In this document: positions 11,666 through 24,227 of the stretch, one piece after another
Layout of the letters: each line of letters begins with the position of its first letter
Numbering within the stretch: the first letter of the stretch is position 1
From: Ichthyophthirius multifiliis
Lineage: Eukaryota > Ciliophora > Oligohymenophorea > Hymenostomatida
Length of the DNA stretch: 64,000 nt
Assembly (NCBI RefSeq): GCF_000220395.1
Contig: NW_004085977.1
Coordinates: forward strand, 46,290 to 110,289
Direction of reading: 5' to 3'
The notes under the pieces: model-generated
The model's database searches: none
Told to the model about the DNA's origin: nothing
The model's input: only the letters and a program-made list of their open reading frames with translations
Made by a program: the position numbers and the translations under genes

Positions 11666-13463
11666 GAAATTTCTTTATTATAAAAAGCTAGTATTTTAAT
11701 AAATAAAAAAATTTAATATTTTATATAAATTCATAATTATTTTAATTATTTATTAAAAATATATAATTAAGTCAAAAAGCAATTTTTTACTTATATAAAA
11801 TAAATTAAATATTGATTATATCAAATAAAAATCAATTTTTTTAAAAAAAATATTTAATTTCTATTTTTTTAATATTTTGATAAATAAATAAATATATAAT
11901 GTTAATATTATTATTCGAAAATTTATACTAGCTAAAAGTCTATAATTTACTAATAACTGTTTAATCAGAATAACAGATTATTTACATAATTGTTTTTAAT
12001 AAATATTCTTATAAAACTTAATATTTTTAAATAATTTAAAAACTAATTATAAATAAATACTTATTATTATTTTTATTACCCAATTTAATTAATATTTTAA
12101 CTACTTTGATATGTTCTTTGATTTTTTTTAAGTATTTTTTTTTTTACAATTTAACGACTTTATTTACTATTATTGAAAACTTAAATAATAAATAAAAATT
12201 ACGTTTATATTTAATAATATTTTTTTTTTTAATAAATATAAATTAACCTTTAAAAATGTTTGCAACTATTTTTTAAGCAAAAAATATTTATAAAAAATCG
12301 TAATGTTTCCTTTTTTTTCAAATAAATATATTATATATTTTAAATAAGTTAAAAATAAAATAGACTATTTAATTAATTCCTTTTAAAATATTCCATAAAT
12401 GATTTTTTTATTTTAGAATATATTTGGAAAATTTTATATCAATAATTACAAGTATTTGTTTCATATTTACATTAAAAGTCTTCATTAAATATTATCTTTA
12501 TTAATAAAATAAATATTAATTTCCTACTATTTAATTATATCTTTATTTTCTTAATCTTATTAATTTTTTATTTATTTTTATTATTATTTGATTAGTTTTT
12601 CTCCTAGTTTTTCATAAAATATCATTATAATTATTTTAAATTGATAATTAAAAATTATTAGTATTTAAATACTTTTATGAGTTTGATCTCATGTTTATTT
12701 AATTAAAATTACTCTCAAAAATATTTTCAAAAGCTAATTTATTTTAAATAGGTTATAAAGAAATATATATAAAATATTTAAAACTTTAAGAGTTTTTATT
12801 TCCTTGTCGAAAAGATTTAAAATTCTTAAAATTAAAAATAAAGCATATAAAGTTTCATTTAAAGAATAAAAGTCTTTAAATATCATACTTTATTAATTAT
12901 TCTTAATATAAAATCGAATATTTTAATGAATTAAACATCTATTATACATTATTTATAATTTTTCATTTCTATTTATAATTATTTTTATTAAATTTAATTT
13001 AATCCAAACTATAATTATAATACATAAAAATAATCTTTTTCAAAGAAAAATCTATATAGTAAATATAATTTGAGTTAACATTTGAGGTATTTCTTTAATT
13101 AAATATAGTATTTGATATAAATTATTTTTAAATTCTTCAATTTTTTATATTTTTTTAATTGTATTTCTAACAAAATTAATATTTATAATATTTATCAGTT
13201 ATTTTATAACCAATAAATATTCTTCCTAAAATAATTAATTAATTTTTTATTTTTAAAAAATATGTAATATTATATACAATATTTCATAAATAATTTATAA
13301 AATATAGATTTATCAAAAAACTTATAAGATTTAATGTATAAATCTTAAAAATATTTAATAATATATTAAAATAAATTAATTAAACAATATTTCCATAAAA
13401 TAAATTAAAAAAATAATTTCCCATAAAATAAATAATAAAAATAATAATACTCTAACTAGAAAA
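11666..13463. other. AT-rich stretch, possible but unresolved open frames
   Basis: Both strands contain TGA-free stretches of several hundred bases, for example + strand from 12592 to about 13430 (motif EFLFPCRKDLKFLK near 12790) and from 11899 to 12408. Their translations are dominated by Leu, Ile, Phe, Lys and Gln, which any AT-rich DNA read with TGA as sole stop tends to give. No domain, no convincing intron pattern and no clear start were found, so no gene is called. Confidence 0.4.
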
Positions 13464-14649
13464 ATGCAAAAACCAATTTTAAACCCTATAAAAGAAAGAA
13501 TATTAATATTAAGTCCTACAGTACAAGCTAAACTAGAATCGGAATTAAAGACCGATGATTTTGAATTAATAGAAAAATTATAACAAACCCAATTAGTAAA
13601 GACATATAATACAAGGTTAAAAAAGACAAACCAAACCATAATATTAAAGCAATTAGACAAATAGCAAATAAAAACCAAAAACTTAATTAAACAAATTCAA
13701 TAAGAAATAAAATAAATGTACTAATTAAATCATCCATGTATAATAAAACTCTTAAACCATTTCGAAGATGAAAAATCTATCTTTTTATTAATCGAAGTTT
13801 CCCCAAACTAAATAAATTTGTCTACATTTTTAAAAAATAAAGGAGGTAAATTAGAAGAAAACTAAGCCAAAAGATATCTTTCAGATACAATACTAGCTCT
13901 TGAATATTTACATAAATAAAATCCTTAAATTATTCATAAAAATTTAAAAACTGACAATTTAATTATATCAGAAAATAAAGTAAAAATATAAGACTTTTCA
14001 TGGTCTTATTATTTTATGAATTTTTCCTTTTCAGATTACCAACCTCCAGAAGCAATTTTAAATAAATAATTTACAGAAAAAGCTGATATATGGTCTTTAG
14101 GAATATTATTATATGAATTATTAGTTGGAAAACAACCTTTTTAAATTTTTAAAAATATAAATAGTTAAGATTAAAATGAATATAAAAAATAAATCGAAAA
14201 TACAATATATTAAAGTAAATTAGAATTTCCTTAAGAAATTTCATAATAAGCTAAAGATTTGATTAATTTACTTTGTAAAAAAGATCCTTTGTAAAGACCA
14301 TCATTTTCTGAAATTAAAAAACATGAATGGTTTTACATTAGTTAAACAAGTAAGCATGTATTTGATTTATAACCTTGGTGCTCTTACAGTAATATAAAAG
14401 AAGTAAAAATAATAAATTTAAAAAATATAAACCCATTGGAAATTGAAGGAGGATTTTCAAATTAATTTATAGTAAATTATATAAATTAAAATTATATTGA
14501 ATTAGGTTAAAAATATTTAGAAGCATAAGAAACTAAATAAAATATTATATAAAATAATTAAAATAATGTTAAAAACAATGAAATAAATTAAAACAATACA
14601 AGTAATAATTAGAATATAAAAAAAAATAGTGGAAATATGATTAATACAG

Positions 14650-14704
<55 letters not shown>

Positions 14705-15652
14705 TAATAATAACAATAATAATTATAATAATAATGATTTAAATAATAACAATAATACTAATCTTACAAGTAATTAAATTCTTAGACATTCTTTTAATGT
14801 AAATTTTTATTTATATTTTTTTTAACCAAAAAAATAGAATAGTTAAGATTTATAGAGTTTTAAAATTAAAATTGAATAGTAAAGTAATATTATTTAATAA
14901 TTAAATAAGTAGAAAGTAGAATTAGAAAAAAATCTTGATAATAAAAATTAAAAAATTTTAACACTTGAATAATAATTAGAATCATAAAAAAAGCTTATCG
15001 AATAAAATAAAGAAAAAATAAAATAACAATAAAAAGATATTGATAATCTTAAAATAACCCTATAACATGGATAGAAAGATAATTAAGAACATGATTAAAA
15101 TAATATTATAAATAAATATATGTTAATAATAATCATCCTTTTCAATAAGATTTATGTAAAGAATTGAAAAGTCTAATAGACACATTAAATAAGAAATTTA
15201 CTTTTACAAAAAAATAAATTGAAATATAAGAAAAGTTTACATAAATGGAAAGTTAGTTAATTATGTTTACATTAGAAAGAAATAATTTAGAAGAGGATTT
15301 AAGACTATAGGTTTAAGATAAATATGAAGAAAAAATAGATTAAGTAAAAGCTTAATGTAAAAAATAATTAGATGAATTTAAAGTAGAACTTGAAGAATAA
15401 ATTTAAAGTTTATAAAAATAAAGTAGTTAACTAAAGGATTAGGATATTCATAATTAAAATAAAATTCTTGAAAGTGAATTACTTAAATCCCAATATTTTT
15501 TATTATAAAATAGTTTTAAAGATATAAAAAGTGAATAGGAATAAAATAGAAAATTTAAATAAATTTTAGAAAACAGAATAAAAGAAATGGAGAGAGAATT
15601 AGCTGATTATTATATTATTAAATAAAGTAATTAAACTAAAAGCATGTAATGA
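13464..15652 (+). CDS. Pseudokinase domain with C-terminal coiled coil
   Basis: Residues about 30-300 form a protein-kinase fold: TIILKQL supplies the usual beta-3 Lys, LSDTILALEYLH the helix before the catalytic loop, and ADIWSLGILLYELLVGKQPF the conserved APE-to-helix-F part, ending DPLQRPSFSEIKKHEW. However, the glycine loop is absent, the HRD motif is HKN (IIHKNLKTDN) with the catalytic Asp replaced, and DFG is DFS. It is therefore probably catalytically dead. A poly-Asn tract (14648-14745) precedes a probable 39-nt intron at 14799-14837. The ~230-residue tail is a Lys/Glu/Gln-rich coiled coil ending at TGA 15650-15652. The frame slips once near 15100-15130 by one base, without a long homopolymer. 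Role presumably scaffolding; substrate unknown. Confidence 0.75.
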
Positions 15653-17646
15653 AATTTATATTTATATTTTTATTTTATTTCGATTAGTATTTTAAAAATA
15701 AATAATAATTCTATATAATAATATCTAATTATATATATTTAAAAGATACTAGTTTTTTATTTTTGTTTATTATAATAGAAATATCTTTTAATATAATATA
15801 ATTATAAAGAAAAATATTTTTTTCAATACTTTTAGTGAAAAAAAAAACATTTTTTGTTTATTTGTTAAATTATAATTAGAATATTAATATTTAATAAATT
15901 AACTTTAAAAAATTAAATTTAAACAAAATGTTATTTAAATTAATTTAAATATTTTAAGAATATAACAAATTATAAAATTAATTTATAATAAATATTAATC
16001 TAAACGTAATAAAAACTTTTATCTCTATAAGTAATTATTTATATTTGAATATATTTTCTTAAAAATTTTTTAAAATATAAAAAAAATATTCATTTTTATA
16101 ATAAAAAAAAAGAAGTAAGAATGAGGAAAAAATATGATTTATATTTAAAAAACAAAAAAAAATAATTGATTTATTCTATATAAAACAATGAAATACGATT
16201 TATGAACGCAAAAATCTTATTTTTATAAGTTAAGGAAAAGATATTAAAAGAATATACTAATAATTTTATTAAAAATAAAATATAAAAAAAATATCAATAT
16301 TTTATATAAAAAATATGATTAAAACGAATAAAGAAAGATTTATTGTATTTATGTATTAACTAAAAAAATTAATAATGTGTGATAATATGAATTTATAGCT
16401 AAAAAATAAAATATATATAAAAAAAGGGAATAATTATAAAAAATTAAAATAAATATTAAATATATGAAGTATATATAAAAAATAAAATGAAAATATAAAA
16501 TTTAATTGTTATATATTTTAAAAGAATATAAAAGGATATTAATATCTATTAAGATTACTTCTGTAATTAAATAAAAAGTAAATATAATTATAGCAATAAA
16601 ATAATTTATTATAAAAATATATAAACAAAATAATTTATTTATAAAAAAAAATAAAAAAATAAAAGAATAAAATATATATTATATATATATTAATATATAA
16701 TATATATATATATATTATTATTATTAATAATTTAAATATATTTAATCATTATAATAATACCCATTATTATAAAATAATAATAATATTATTATTTCTAAAT
16801 TATATACATTTAAATTTATTTATTTATTTTAATTAACATTTAAATTCTAATTATATATTTTTTTTGTAATATTTTTATAATTTTATTTTTATTAAATTAA
16901 TACATTATTTTTTTTATTATAATTTTTTTCATTTATCATAATATTTATTCCAAAGGTATATACTATATATTATTTAATGATATCTTTTGTTAATAAAAAT
17001 ATAATAATAATAAAATTATATAAAAAAGAATTTTAAAATATTATAAATCAAAATACTAAAACGACGTTTTTTTATATAATTGTTTGATTATAATTTAAAC
17101 TTTAATGTATTTCTTATTAATAATATATATATATATATTTAATTTTATAATTTTAATAAAAAACTATAAATTATTTATGTGATTTAACCTTTCAATATAT
17201 TTAAATTTTATAAAAATTTATATATTAAAAATTAAATTATTAATATAATAATTATTTTTAATGAATTTAATATTTAATTTAATTTATTTTAAGTTTAAAA
17301 ACTAATACTATTTAAAATTTTTATATCCGAATAAATTTTTTAAATTTTGTTACAATAAAAAAATTAATAAATTTAATTTAAAAAAAAATATTTATATTTT
17401 TAAAAATAATATGGTTTTCAAATTTAATTACTAAAAAAATAAATATAATTTTAATAATATTTGTCTAATAAAATTATTATTATAATATTATTTAATTAAA
17501 AAATATTTATTTTATTAAATTTAATTATCTTATAAAATAAAAAATATAAATTTTAAAATAATACATATAAATAATTTTAATATATTTTTATTTAGACAAT
17601 TTTCATAGGTTTGATTTTTTAATAATTAAAGATTAATTTTATATAT
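15653..17646. other. AT-rich spacer between convergent genes
   Basis: Lies between the 3' ends of the + strand pseudokinase gene and the - strand gene at 17647. Only A/T-rich sequence with short inverted TA runs (about 16670-16750). No coding signal or RNA gene seen. Confidence 0.6.
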
Positions 17647-18861
17647 TCAATAGTTTAATTATGATTTAATTAAATTTATTTTATCTTCTAATTTTTAATA
17701 GAAATCTATTTCTAGTTGATTCAATTTATTTAATTTATCCATTTAAAGAGATTATATTTGTTCAGTTAAATCTATTTTTTAAATAAATATATAATTGGTA
17801 TAAATATAAAATAATACTAAAAAAATATATATTTAAAAAATAAAAATTATAAAAATACTTATATCAAATTGCTAATTTTTATAAAGAGAAAACAAGTTTT
17901 TTTCATATTAAAATTCAATTTTTTCTATTTCTAATTTTTTTTGTCCAAGTAAAATAACTTTTTAAGTTTAAATTAATTAATTAATTAAATCACCTTAATA
18001 TTTTTTATTTATATCAACTTGTAAATATTGTTTTTAATTATAATTTATATAATCTCCAATTTAATTATTATTAATATAATTATTATTATTATTATTATTA
18101 ATATTATTATTATCATTTTATTACATTAAATATTCATTTCTTATTGTTTATTAATCTTAAACTTATTCTATTTTATTATTTTTTTGAATATTTAAAATAG
18201 GTTACGATAATTAATATGTTTTTCTCATATTTTTTTTATGTCTTTTATTTAATCTTTAAATTATATTATTTTGTTATTTCTTTAAATCTTTTTCTATAAC
18301 AATTTATTATTCAATAACATTGTCTTCTTAGTTATCAATAATTTTATAAACATCATCATCTGTAACCATTATAGTAGTTTTTTCTTTTAAAATATTTAGA
18401 TTATTATTTTTATTTTTTTATCTTTTGTTTTCTCCTAAAGGAACTGTTTTTACAGTTTATTCTTCTTAATTTTTATCTTTATTTATATCTTTTTCTTTTT
18501 AATATTATATGTCTCTTTTATGATTTTGATTATTATTATTATCATTGGTATTTTTCATTGTATCTTAATTTTGTTAATAAATCTTCAATATACTAATCAC
18601 TTTTGGCATTTGATATAATTCAATAATTTTATTTTTATATTTTAAATATTTTCCTTCACTATCAAAATCATAATATTCAACTGCTTCTGTATATAAATTT
18701 ATTAAATTTTATATTTATTTTAATTATGGCTAATCACTTTCTTATATAATTTATTCTAACTCTCTCATTTTTCTTAAAAAATTGGGAGGTAATTCGCGAT
18801 TATTATCTTCTATTTAAATTTCATTTATTCTATTTTAGTTTTTTATAAATTTCCAAAACAT
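17647..18861 (-). CDS. Hypothetical coiled-coil protein
   Basis: Starts at the CAT at 18859-18861 (MFWKFIKNQNRINE). A conserved-looking N-terminal region (ELPPNFLRKMRELEQIIQ, then YTEAVEYYDFDSEGKY) of about 100 residues is followed by a Lys/Asn/Gln-rich linker with a poly-Asn tract, and a C-terminal heptad-like helix (LTEQIQSLQMDKLNKLNQL). One 87-nt intron, 17772-17858, rejoins FDI to LTEQ; it is a multiple of three and contains no TGA. Stop TGA at 17647-17649. No family recognised; the acidic N-terminal segment is the part worth searching. Confidence 0.65.
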
Positions 18862-19636
18862 TTAAGTAATTATTAAATTTTTTTATATTTAATAATATAT
18901 TGATTTTAATTTTTTTATTATTAATATTTTTTTGATTTTTTGATTTTTTTAATTTTTAATATTAATTTTTGTTTTTTTGCATATTATTTAATTAAAACAA
19001 GTATTGAAATATAATAATTAATTTATACAAACCATAAATAATTATAAGTTTTAATATATAATTAAATCTATATCAAAAAAAAAAAATCTAAAATATTTTT
19101 TAGAAAAATAATACTTATCAATAATATATAATTTGCTTCTCTATTAAAGCAAAATATATTTTAAATATTTTTTTTACTATAAATAAATAATTATAAGGAT
19201 AAAAATAAATAATGAAATTAAAAGTAATTAAAAAATAACAACCTTTTATATTAAAATTAAGAATTAATAAATAATAATTATATTAATTATATATAAATTT
19301 AAGAATATTTTTAAAGAAAGAAAATTTAATTTTAAAATATTTAGATATTAAATATTTAAAAATTATAATAATTATATTGTTCTAGTATGTACAAATTTAA
19401 TTATAATAACTTAAATTATATATTCAATTGTTTAATAAATTAATTTTATAACTAAATATTTTTATAATATAATTATATTTTTTTGTTTAAAGTTGATTTA
19501 CTAATATTTTTTTTTTTTTTTAAATATTTCCATTTACAATTATTTAAGCAAATCTTTATAATTATTAATTTATTCAAAGAAAAAAAATATTAATATTTTT
19601 AGGCTTTATCATTGATTTACATCTGTGCATTTATTA
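18862..19636. other. AT-rich spacer
   Basis: Very low G+C. Nothing recognisable; it presumably holds the upstream region of the 18861 gene and the 3' end of the gene at 19637. Confidence 0.5.
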
Positions 19637-20948
19637 TCAAAATATCTATTAAGTTAGTTGATTTTCTTTATTTTATTTTAAATACCTTTAATATATTTTA
19701 AAATATAAATAAATTTAGAAGTTCATATATATTATAATAATTCTTTTAAAATTTATTTTTATAATAATACATTAAGTTTTATTAAATTCGACTTAATTTT
19801 AAATACATATTCTCCTTAATTATGTATTTAAGACGAAAATATCTTCATCCTCTTATTTTAGCTTTCTATTTTAATAAATTACATAATTTTAGACTTATTC
19901 TTTTGATTAGTTATCTTTTTTAATTCTTTTAATCGCTTCTTTGATTTCGTTTATGGTTTTTTAACCTTTTTCAATTTTTTATTTATATTTTGTTTCGAAA
20001 TCAATTTATTTTTCTTATTTATTTCTATCTTCTATTTCTTATCTGATTTCAAACCTTATTAATCTTTCTAAATGAATTTGTCTCAACTATTCTTTATATT
20101 CATTTATTAACTAAATTTTTATTTATTAATAAATTGTATAATATTTTTCATTAATTTAATATTTTATATAAAAATTAAATTACTAATTATTTCTTTTCAA
20201 ATGATTTAAAATCTATTTCACTTTAAATATTTTATTTAATTTTTGCTTAACTAAGCCTATTGGTAACTTCTTCAACTTTTTCTTTATTTTTTATTACTAC
20301 GTTTTTATTATATTATCTTTATTTTTAATTAAAATATAAAACTATAAATAATAAATAAAAACAAAACATAGGACATTATTGAAATCCGGCAAAGCTATCC
20401 CATATTTAAGAGTTAAGAAATTAATATCTTTCTCTATGTTTATCTTTCACAATAAAATATTTAGGATCTTCTCCAATCTAAATAAAAAAATAAAGAATTT
20501 ATATTATTAAATAATAATAACATTTTTTTAATTTTTAAATAAATTTAAAAACTTATTAACTTCTAATAATTCTTCACTTGTTAAAATTTTGCTTATTTTT
20601 TTAATGCATTCATTGTTTCAATATCCTCATTTATATATTAAATGTCAAATTTTTCTCCTTTAGGGTCTAAATTTGTATTGTTAGTTTTACTTAAGCCTGG
20701 ATAAATATCAAATTGTTTATATTTTGTAAATACAAAAGGTTTTTTTTAAAAATCTTTTTAATTGCATTTTTCTTTATATGCTCTAGATTTATATTTAATA
20801 CCATTTTCTAATAAATTTTTTGTTTTTGATTAAAATTCAAATAATTTATTGCATCTTATGTTTATATTTTAATCGATTAATCTTATTAATTTTGCTCTTA
20901 ATGTTCTTTTTTTCAACCTTTATTTTTAAAATATTTTTTAGACATTTT
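19637..20948 (-). CDS. Hypothetical protein with charged C-terminal coiled coil (gene model uncertain)
   Basis: Several exons clearly code. About 20910-20640 gives LRAKLIRLIDQNINIRC, then FVFTKYKQFDIYPGLSKT. After an intron, 20470-20390 gives IGEDPKYFIVKDKHRERYQF, then FLNSQIWDSFAGFQ. Then 20290-19850 gives a long basic/acidic coiled coil (LERLIRFEIRQEIEDRNKQE). One 3' intron begins GTAATTTAA and ends AAATTTAG near 20140-20200. The frame changes at the seven-base run 20596-20602, where one extra base restores the reading IDQ...LKK to ISKILTSEELLE. Start codon, the intron near 20350-20385 and the last ~60 codons are not resolved. No family recognised. Ends at the TGA at 19637-19639 if no 3' intron intervenes. 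Confidence 0.45.
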
Positions 20949-21709
20949 ATTTTTATTAAATTATAACTATTTTTTTTTTTAATTATTTAACCTTTAAAAT
21001 GCTTAATTTCTTTATTTAAAAGTTTTTAAATAATTTAAGTTTACGGCTGAATTGACAGAATAATTATAATTTATTTTTTAATTATGGTCAATTTCACTTT
21101 ATTATGTTTGTTAATTATTTTAATCCATTTTTATTTAATATTATTTAAAAATAAAATAATGTAAATTTATTTATTTTAACTTATAAAAATATAACACTGT
21201 TTATATTTTATTTTATATATTATAATTAACTTTAGTATTATACTTGACTTTTAAATTAATTTAAATTATTTCTCAAAACAATGTTAACTTATTATGATAA
21301 TAATTTAAAAATTTTATTCAATGAACATTTTATTGAAGGCTAAATTAATTTAAAATTATTGGCTTAAAAAGATTTTTATTCCTTTTTATTTTTATATTAA
21401 TAATTTTATATTCTATGTTTTTCTTAAATTATAAATTAGTCTTTTATTTTTTAAAAAAATATATATATATATATATCTATTTATAAAATCTATTTATAAA
21501 ATCAATAATTATCTTAATTTTCATTATTATTTATTTTCTTTCTATATTAACATTTAATAAAAATATAATATTGTAGTAATATTATATCTACAACAAGTTA
21601 AATATATCTATAATTAATTTCATTTTATTATTTTACTAAATAAAATAATAAATTTAAAATATTATTATTGTAAAAGTTAAATAAAAAACAAAACAATTCT
21701 TATAAAAAA
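20949..21709. other. AT-rich spacer between divergent genes
   Basis: Separates a leftward and a rightward gene, so both promoters should be here. Only A/T-rich sequence is visible, with a TATATATATA run near 21461; no defined promoter motif can be claimed. Confidence 0.5.
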
Positions 21710-22609
21710 ATGAGTAAAATAATATAAAAAAGGAATAGCTTATTAAATTATTAATTTGAAAATTAATAAAACTAATTAAATATTGAAAATATATTGGAAA
21801 AAATCGAAAAAATATTAAACTGTTAAATATATTATTGTTAATATAAAAATCCTAAGAACTATAATTGTGATAAAGAACATAATAGTAATATGGAATTTAT
21901 AATAAAATATATGAAAAAAAACTAGCATTCTATATAAATTTTATGTTTTTCTTTTTATAAAAATCACAGTTATTTGATTAGATTATTTAGATAATTTCAT
22001 CCTTAAATAGGAAAAGGAATGTATATATACGAATTATTCATAGAAATTTAATAAACAACACAAACAGCTATTTAAAATGCAATTTAAACATATAAAATAT
22101 TAGATTAGTTGATTTCTTGTTTTTAAGAATCAAAATTTCCTTTAAAAAATATATATATAATTTATTGTATTATAGTAAATAATTTTCCTTTATTTAAAAA
22201 TTCTAATATGGTTGATGAAAACTAATTATTATAATAATGTAAATATACAAGAAATAGCTTATAAGAGAATTTTTAAAAACTATAAGAAAAATATAATGAA
22301 TAATTAATTTTATAATTTAATGTTTAAATAGAATTTTAAAAATTAGAATAAAATCAAATAAATAACTTTATAGATTTTATGTATTAGTTTTAAATATATT
22401 ACTAAATTTAGTACAAATTCGACACTATCTGTATGCAAAAATCTTATTTTTTATAATAAAATATAATTTAATAAAACATAGAACTTTTTAATTTTATTTT
22501 TAAATTAAGTAAAAACTATATAATATAATTTATTGCTTTTTAGAAATTTTGTGGATAATTTCAAGTCTATAATCCTTTATTAATATACTCAGATTTACTT
22601 TTTGATTGA
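21710..22609 (+). CDS. Hypothetical single-exon protein, 299 aa
   Basis: Uninterrupted ATG-to-TGA frame with the A-rich sense strand typical of coding DNA here. N-terminus is polar (MSKIIQKRNSLLNYQFENQ). It contains Cys/Tyr-rich patches (LNCQIYYCQYKNPKNYNCDK) around residue 45 and a moderately hydrophobic centre (FHPQIGKGMYIYELFIEIQQ). The second half is Gln-rich and probably helical. No domain recognised; a small intron inside cannot be excluded but is not needed to keep the frame open. Confidence 0.55.
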
Positions 22610-23126
22610 TTAATAAGTTAATAAATAAATTTAATTAATATCTATTTTATTTTTTATGTTAAAAAGAATTAATAGTAATTATATTTACGTAAATTAATAA
22701 ATTATATATAAAAAAATATAATAATATAAAAAATATATTTATAAAATATATAAATATATAATATACATAGAAAAATATTTATAATTATTAAAATATCTTT
22801 ATTTTATTTATTTATATCTATAAATCTATATATATTCTAATACTTTAATTATATATTAAAAATTTTGTCTAAAATAATTAAAAAAGGTTAAATTATAAAT
22901 TAAAAGTAAAATTAAAAAAGAAATAAGAAAATATTAACAAGTCATTAAAAATAAATATAAAATATATAAAATAAATAATTTATACAATAAATAAAATAAA
23001 TATTTAATACATAAAATATACATAAAAATTTTTATGTTTTAATAATATTATATTTATAATTTTGTTAATATATTTATTAATTATATAAATAATATAATTT
23101 TTATAAATATATGTTTTACAGTTTGA
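22610..23126. other. AT-rich spacer between convergent genes
   Basis: No coding signal. Lies between a rightward gene ending at 22609 and a leftward gene ending at 23127. Confidence 0.5.
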
Positions 23127-23990
23127 TCATTATAAAGTTTCTAGTTCACTTTATAATATATTTATATAGTTTAAACAACTTAATTCGTTATTCTTATTTA
23201 CAAAGTATTCATCTTTACATAAAGGATTTTAAGCTCTTTCTGGTATAAAAAATAAAGAGCTATTATTATTTTCTAAATTATCTTAAAACTCGATTCCATT
23301 ATATAAATAAGATCCGATTTCATCGTCAAAAGTACTATAATTAAGATTTTTATCACTACTATGCAAGCTATCATTATTATTTTAAAAAAGTACACTTTTG
23401 TGTTTATGTTTAAGCTTTTTATTTAAGAAATATTAATTATTTGTTATTTCTTACAATACATTATTTTATCTATTTTTATTTTGTTTTTTTTCAGTTAGAA
23501 ATTGATTTTTATTATTATTAAGCTTTTAAAATAAAAGAAAGTTACCATTACTTGTTAAATTATTACTATTATCAATTGATATTTATGAATAATTACTCAT
23601 ATTGGAAACTGTATTATTAAGTTATGGTAGAATTTACTTTTAGCAACAATAATCTATTATTTTTATTGGAGTTGGAGAAAAAAGAGTTTTTTTAGATTAT
23701 TCAGTTATGTTATTAATCATTTATGTAAAGATTTTTTTATAAAAATTTATAAAGTTTTTAATAAAATTATTATTATTATTATTATTTTAAATTACTAATT
23801 TGTATTTATTATATCTTTTCTGATTTTTTTGAAGATACTTGAATTCCGAATATAATGTTAATTATTATTTTAATAGTATATTTTATTCTTGTTTAATGGA
23901 TGTTTATTCTTTTTTTAAATTTTTATAACAATATTTTTTTTTTATTTTTGTTTCAATATATATTATTATTATTTTTTTCTTATGATTTTT
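23127..23990 (-). CDS. Hypothetical Asn/Ser-rich protein (start unresolved)
   Basis: Good coding frame on the minus strand from about 23960 to the TGA at 23127-23129. The upstream part is a lysine/glutamine-rich helix (LYSEFKYLQKNQKRYNKYK), followed by poly-Asn (about 23765-23790), then SQKTLFSPTPIKIIDYCC and a Ser/Asn-rich middle. The C-terminus contains STFDDEIGSYLYNGIEF and FFIPERAQNPLCKDEYF. The TP and SP motifs suggest possible phosphorylation, which is inference. No ATG could be placed confidently; the first exon may lie upstream near 24000-24100 behind an intron, or translation may begin at the internal ATG at about 23720. Confidence 0.5.
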
Positions 23991-24227
23991 TTATATTTAT
24001 ATTTTTTTAAAAAAAAATTATTATTTATTGTATAAGTTTAAATCTTTTTTATAAAATATAATATATATATATATATTATAAATTACAAAGATTATACATG
24101 TTTATTATTTATATTAAATAAATATAATAATATATCATTTTATTATATATATTTTTTTAAAAAAATATTAAAAAATACTTTTTTTAAAAAATTAATTTAA
24201 ATTATATATACTTTTAAATAAAAAAAA

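Noticed and set aside
13376-13678. 100-codon minus-strand ORF over the start of the pseudokinase gene
   Set aside because: Antisense to the well-supported + strand coding frame starting at 13464.
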